A DNA stretch of 19,466 bases from a bacterium (GTDB lineage Bacteria; UBA9089; CG2-30-40-21): NCBI GenBank assembly GCA_018814245.1, contig JAHIZN010000450.1:1-19466 (forward strand). The letters are read 5' to 3'. Positions 10,801 to 16,800 of the stretch are shown here, piece by piece. The first letter of the stretch is position 1. Each line of letters begins with the position of its first letter. The translations under genes were made by a program, and so were the position numbers. Under the pieces are notes generated by a model. That model was not told where the DNA came from. It saw nothing but the letters and a program-made list of their open reading frames with translations, and did not search any database.

Positions 10801-13800
10801 AATGCTGCCATTATCTACCCCACTTGATGACGGTGAGATAAGGCTGATGACTGGCAAGGTAACATCCCTGGTTGTATCTAATTTAATGCTTGCGGTTGCC
10901 GGACTGCTGATATTTCCAGCCCTATCCTTGACCCACAGGTATATGGTTTTTGTCCCATTGCCCACGCTAAGCTGAAAAGCGGTTGGCTTTATTGAAAGCC
11001 ATTCTGAGGCATTCTCTGCTGGTTGAGTGGTCTGTACCTCACTCAACAGGTAGCAGACGGTCTCTGTTGCTGCCTCAATCTCTACCCTGACCACAGCCGA
11101 TACCGCAATATTTGCATCCCCGCTATTCTGGTCATAAACCTTACAGGTTGGGGCAGCAATCTGGTCATCATATGTCCAGTTGGCTGCAAGACCTGATTGA
11201 GCAGCATTCCCTGCCCAATCAGCACAGCTCATGCCCACTGTATATGTTGCCCCATTTAATAGGCTACATGTTGTATCTGTACCCTCTAATGATAATGCCT
11301 TCCCGTCAAGCATTACTGCATTATTATCCATATTGCCCGTAAAAAACCTGCTGGTAACCGTGTGTATGGTTGTGCCTGAGGTAAATATCAGCCTTATGGT
11401 AGTTGGATCAATGGCTTCAGAAAGGATATAATTAATTGCCGCACTTTGATTATCAACACCATTTGTTTCAGGCTTATTAAGCGTTACCACTGGAGGAATC
11501 GTGTCATATCTCCAATTGATATTAGAAGCAGGTATGCTTATATTTCCTGCTAAATCCACTGCTTGCAGGGAAACCGTATATATTGCCCCATTAATCAAGG
11601 ATTCTGTACCTGTTTTGCCATGAAATCCATTCCCTGACAGGGTAGTTGTGGTGGTTGATGTTACATCCACCACATGATTACAATCATATATTCCGCCTGT
11701 CCAGGTAAAGGTAAGTGTTACTGAGGCAATGCCCTCGCTTTCACTAACCGTATAATTCACCGCTATATCGCCATTATCCATGCCATTTTGTGCCGGCTTA
11801 ATCAGGGTAACCACAGGAGGCTTGGTGTCAAGAATGATCGTATCTGTTCCCCCATTGATATTTCCTGCCCTATCCTTGACCCAAACATACACGGTCTTTG
11901 TGCCATCATCCTTAGAATTCAGTACAAAGGATGAAGGCTTGCTGTTCCAATAACCACTCTCCTCAATAGGTGTGTTTTTCTGTGTCTCGCTGTCATACCA
12001 TGTAACCACATCGGGATCTTCTGTAATCTCCATCTTAACCAATGCTGTTTTGGTGTAGGTTGCCCCTTCAGCCAGACGAATCGTTGGTGTAGCGATGGTG
12101 TTGTCATATATCCAATTGGTACTAATACCGGATACACCCTTGTTGCCGGCCATATCCTCTGCCTCCATCCTGACAGAATATGTGCCCTTTTGTAGTCCAA
12201 GGGCAGTCCCATAAAGAATAAGGCGATTGTCACCATTTGTAATCGTTAAACTGCCGGATGGTACGGTAACGGTTGAGGGTCCCTCAAAGATAAGGCTTAT
12301 GATTGATACTGGTTCAGAAAGGTTATAATCCACAGCAATGTTATCATTATCAAATCCACTGGTTGATGGTTTTGTCAGCTTAATCACAGGTGCTTGTGAA
12401 TCATATGTCCAGTTGGTATTTACAGAGGATGAGCCTGCATTCCCTGCCCTGTCAACAATCTCTAAATAAATCTCGTACACAGCATTTGACTGCAAAATAT
12501 CATTGGATGTTGTGGCTTGATCATTATTCAGATCGCTGCCACTTAAAGTAATTGTGCCGCTATCTCCCTTATTAGCAGTTAATCGGGCACTTACCACATG
12601 CGGGGAAGATCCATCTGATGTACCTGATACTTGTGTAAATTTAAGCTTAACACTTGATGCATCCTCTGAAAGGGTGTATCGCAGAGCAATATTCTGGTCA
12701 TCAATACCGTTTGATGCCGGCATGGAGAGTGTTCCTGTTGGCTTGGTAATATCATATGTCCATGTGCCCACAATATTTGAGGTATTGGTATTACCAGCCA
12801 TATCCTCTACTGACAGGTATACTGTGTAAGTGCCCTCGTATAGAATACTTGCAATGTTTAGTAGCAACTCGTGCGTACCGCTTGTGCCACTCCATAAAGA
12901 AGATGTCATGGTGAAAGTTTCTGTTCCAACAAATGTAAGCAACAGGCTTGCAGGCTTAACATCCTCAAACAGAAAATAGCTCAGGGTAATAGTTCCATTA
13001 CCAAAGCCATTGGCAACTGGTTTGTTCAGGGTGATAACTGGTCGTGTAGTATCCAGCATAATGCTTGTTGTTGCCGGGAATTGAGTAACATTGCCGGCAT
13101 AATCCTTGACCCACAGGTACAATGTTTTGACACCATCACCAGCAGACAGCGTATAAGCAGCAGGTTTGGTTGTGGTCCAACTGCTGTCTGCCTCTGACGG
13201 CATACTCGAAGATGATTCACTCAATAGATAGCTTACGGTACCCAATTCCTGCGGGGTAAGCGTGCCTATTTGAACAGTAATGACAGCCTGATTGGTATAG
13301 CTTCCAGATGGAAGGGATAGCGTGATACTGCCTATCTGTGTATCATATATCCAGTTGGAAACAGCCGCAGGTGTTGCCGGATTACCGGCAATATCTGTGG
13401 CACTCAGGGTTACTGTATAGCTGCCGTCTACAAGCCCTAATTGATTTCCAAAAATGGTTGTTGTCCATGTACCCTTTGTGGCTGTCCCAATACTTGCAGC
13501 TGTTGCCGTAAATGTACCGCAGGCAAATGAAATCTTCAGACTGGAGGGGTTAATATCTTCGGACAGCACATATTCTACGGCGATGCTCTGATTATCAGCC
13601 ATACCCTGGGCTGGCTTAATGATCCCAATGGTAGGCGAGGTGATGTCATATCGCCAGTTGGTCTGGCTGTTGGATGTCCCCTGGTTACCCGACAGGTCGC
13701 AGCCAGTAAGGGTCAGGGTATAGGTTGCCCAATCCATAAGCCCAAGAGTAGAGATGTCCAGCCTCACAGTATTTGTCCCCTGATTTCCGGTGAATGCTGT

Positions 13801-16800
13801 GGCCGCAACAGATTTAGTGCCAAACACAAGCTTCAGGGTAGTAGTAGCCAGCTCTTCAGAAAGCAGGTAGGTTACGGTAATACTGCCATTGTTAGCCGTA
13901 TTTGCCGCTGGCTGACTCAAGACAATTGTGGGCATATTTTGATCCAGGATAATATCATCAGATACCTTTGTCGGGTTTACATTGCCAGCCCTATCCTTTA
14001 TCCAAATATACACGGTTTTTTTCCCATCCCCTGAACTCAGATTAAAATCGTTTGGTTCGCTCTCTGTCCATCTTGAATCTGTTTCATCTGGCCGTGCTAT
14101 TATGTCTTCACCAATGATCCACCTTACTACATTCGGGGTATCGTTTCCAACCGAAACAGAAATCTCTCGAGAGGTGGTATATGTGTCCCCATTAGCAAGG
14201 GTAAGAATTGGGGCATCAATCACTGTATCATATGTCCAGTTAGACGAAACAGCAGGCTCTGCCTCATTACCTGCCCTATCCCATGCTATCAGCTTAACCG
14301 TAAATGTAGCTACCCCATCAGGCAAGGCAGGGGTTATCGAGGATGTACCAAGGGTAGTCCCCTTTGCAGAAAGTGTGGTGGTCACGGTATGAACCGTGCT
14401 GGTGCCAATAAATAGCATGGTAACCGTAGATGGCTCCGAAAGGGTATATTCAACAGCAATGGTTTGATTATCAAACCCATCTTGCGCGGGCTTGCTCATG
14501 GTAATACTTGGCTTTGTAGTATCATATGTCCAATTAGTATTGGTGTTAGAGGTACCTGTGTTGCCGGCCGTATCCACCATCTTTAACCAGACACTATAAA
14601 TAGCACCATTTACCAGATAATCAGTGTCGGTTATTCCGCCATCGCTGTACAGATCTCCTCCATCTATCATAACATTGTAGCTGCCGGCAGTTTCTGGAAG
14701 GATAGAGTCAGCCTCCCATGTCTTCTTGGGATCATTTTCACCACCAGTATGTTGAAAAACAAGCTTTATCGTGTCCACATCCTGCATCAGGGTATATTCT
14801 ACCCTGATCGTCTGACTCCCATAGGCATCAGATTTCGGGGCAATAAGATTCGCTGACGGTGGTGTTGTTCTGTACTCCCAGTTGGTTGAAGGGGTAGCCG
14901 TTCCGTGATTACCAGCCAAATCATCGGCTATCAGGGTAACCGTATAGGTAGCTCCATCCTGCAAGCCAAGGTCATTTCCTTTTATTGTAATAGTATGCGT
15001 AGCTTGTTTACTACCTTGTGTGAAGCTGCCAAAATTAGTAGAAGTAGCTGCTCCCATATTATTTTGGAAGATAATCCGCAGGCTTGATGCAGCCACATCC
15101 TCAGAGAGCAGGTATGATACCTCTATCTCCTGATTATCACTCCCAGCAGTATTTGGTTTGATTAATTGCAAGATTGGTGTGCCAATATCATATGTCCAGT
15201 TAAGATTGGGCGTAGATGTAGCCAAATTCCCTGCCAGATCAGCGGCGGTCAGGCTTACGCTGTAAGTGCCATTGGTCAGATTCAAATCAGTTCCCAAAAT
15301 GGTTGCTGTTCGCGTTCCGGCCGAGGCAGACAGGCTGCCCACGGCAGTAACAAAGGTGGTTATTGCATTGGTAAATCTCAGGGTAATCGCGGCTGCTGCC
15401 TCAGAAAGAAAGTATTCAACACGGATGTCCTGATTATCAAACCCATTGACAGATGGATAGTTCAACCTTAAGGATGGCGATGCCTTATCAATTGTTGTTG
15501 CTGTGGTAGTAGCCAATTTATTATCTGAGAGGTCGGTTAAGCTGCCAGGGGTGTAATTCAGTGTAGGTGTAGCTGCGGTGGTTAGTGTGCCATCTTGAAA
15601 GAAGAGGCGGAGGCAGCTATCATTCTGTGTCCCCAATGTTGTCCAGCTTCCACAGATGAGGGTGTCTACCCTGAAATCGCCAAACTGAACCGTAGAATAA
15701 TTGATTGCCTCTGAAAAAGCCACATCAATTGCATCGATAAATCCATCACCATCTGTATCAACAGTGGTACAGGTGCCAATGGTTGGCGGATCAGGATCAT
15801 TGATTGTAAAGGCTGTTGTCAGGGTAGCTATTGCCAGATGTCCATTAGGATTATAAACCACCACGCTCCATGTACCAAACTGCTTTCCTTGCAGATCAAA
15901 GGTGCAGGTAATGGTGCTACTATTAGTAACCATGGTGTCTGTTCCAATGATGTCAGCATAGCCTGATTTAACTAACTTGACTGTAGCCTGGCCAAGAAAT
16001 CCTGTACCAGCTACGGTAACGCTAACCGTAGCATTATTTGGAGCTTCAGGAGGGGTAATATTGGTTACAGAAAATAGGGTGGCTGTGAATTTCTGGATTC
16101 GATGGTTGCCTGCATCCAATACGAAAATTGCATTATCCGTGCCAACCATAATCCCTTGTGGAAAGCTGAACTGTCCGGTTTCTGTCCCCTCCCTGCCCCA
16201 TGTGGTGATAAACTTGCCCTCGGAATTAAACTTCTGGATGCGACAATTATTGGAATCAACTACGAAAACATAATTCCAGGAATCAATGGCTATGCCTTGG
16301 GGGGAATCAAACATGCCTGTGGCTGTGCCATTAGCTCCCCAGCCTATCGTATAGCTGCCGGATGGGGTGAATTTTTGGACACGATTAACCCCGGGATCCG
16401 TCACATAAATACAACCCAAGGAATCTATGGCAATACCTTGAGGAGAAATAAAATTACCCGGATCAGCCCCACGACTGCCCCATGATCCATCAGCCAGATA
16501 GTTTCCATCAGAATCAAACTTTTCAACCTTAGGAAAGCCAGCAGCACCTATCCCGGCATCAACCACATAAACATTACCAGAAGAGTCAACAACAATCCCT
16601 TGCGAGGATTGCAATGAGTTTGTCCATGATTTAATGAAATTCCCGGCCAAATCAAACTTCTGAATCCGTTTATTGCCAGTGTCAGAAATATAAATCCAGC
16701 CGTGAGTTTTGTCAATGGCTATGCCTTGAGGAGAATTAAACATCCCGGTAGAGCTGCCGAATCCACCCCATTTAAGGGTAAAGGTGCCTGCCAGTTGATC

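Larger units (their letters stand above)
2653..15480 (-). repeat. Array of 43 Ig-like repeats of two classes (27 type A, 16 type B)
   Basis: Residues 780-5055, averaging 99 residues per unit. Type A opens [PA]-x-[IV]-x-L-x-x-P-x-x-N-G-x-D-N, continues I-x-V-x-Y-x-L-S-E, and closes with AxDxAGN and NWxYD. Type B opens TPxLxL, has a W-[IL]-[IL]-S-E-x-Q-T motif, a KPxxFxLS strand, then GDGTKTVYLWVKDRAGN and a closing LDT. From the N-terminus the order is AAAAB AAB AAAB AAB AB AB AAB AB AB AB AB AB AAB AAB AAB AB. Approximate DNA positions of the type A ends: 15190, 14875, 14525, 14230, 13646, 13342, 12750, 12402, 12106, 11505, 11168, 10564, 9965, 9417, 9138, 8568, 7968, 7372, 6822, 6228, 5640, 5337, 4753, 4450, 3847, 3532, 2945. 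Type B units fill the space between an A end and the next A start. Type B resembles widespread bacterial extracellular Ig-like repeats of the 'GDGxKTVYVxxRDxAGN' kind. I counted units by eye from their motifs. Confidence 0.9.

Noticed and set aside
2653..15480. Possible misassembly or fusion of several genes into one giant ORF
   Set aside because: The frame is open throughout, there is one signal peptide and one sorting domain at opposite ends, and the linker rule holds across the array. Copy number of the duplicated block still deserves a long-read check.
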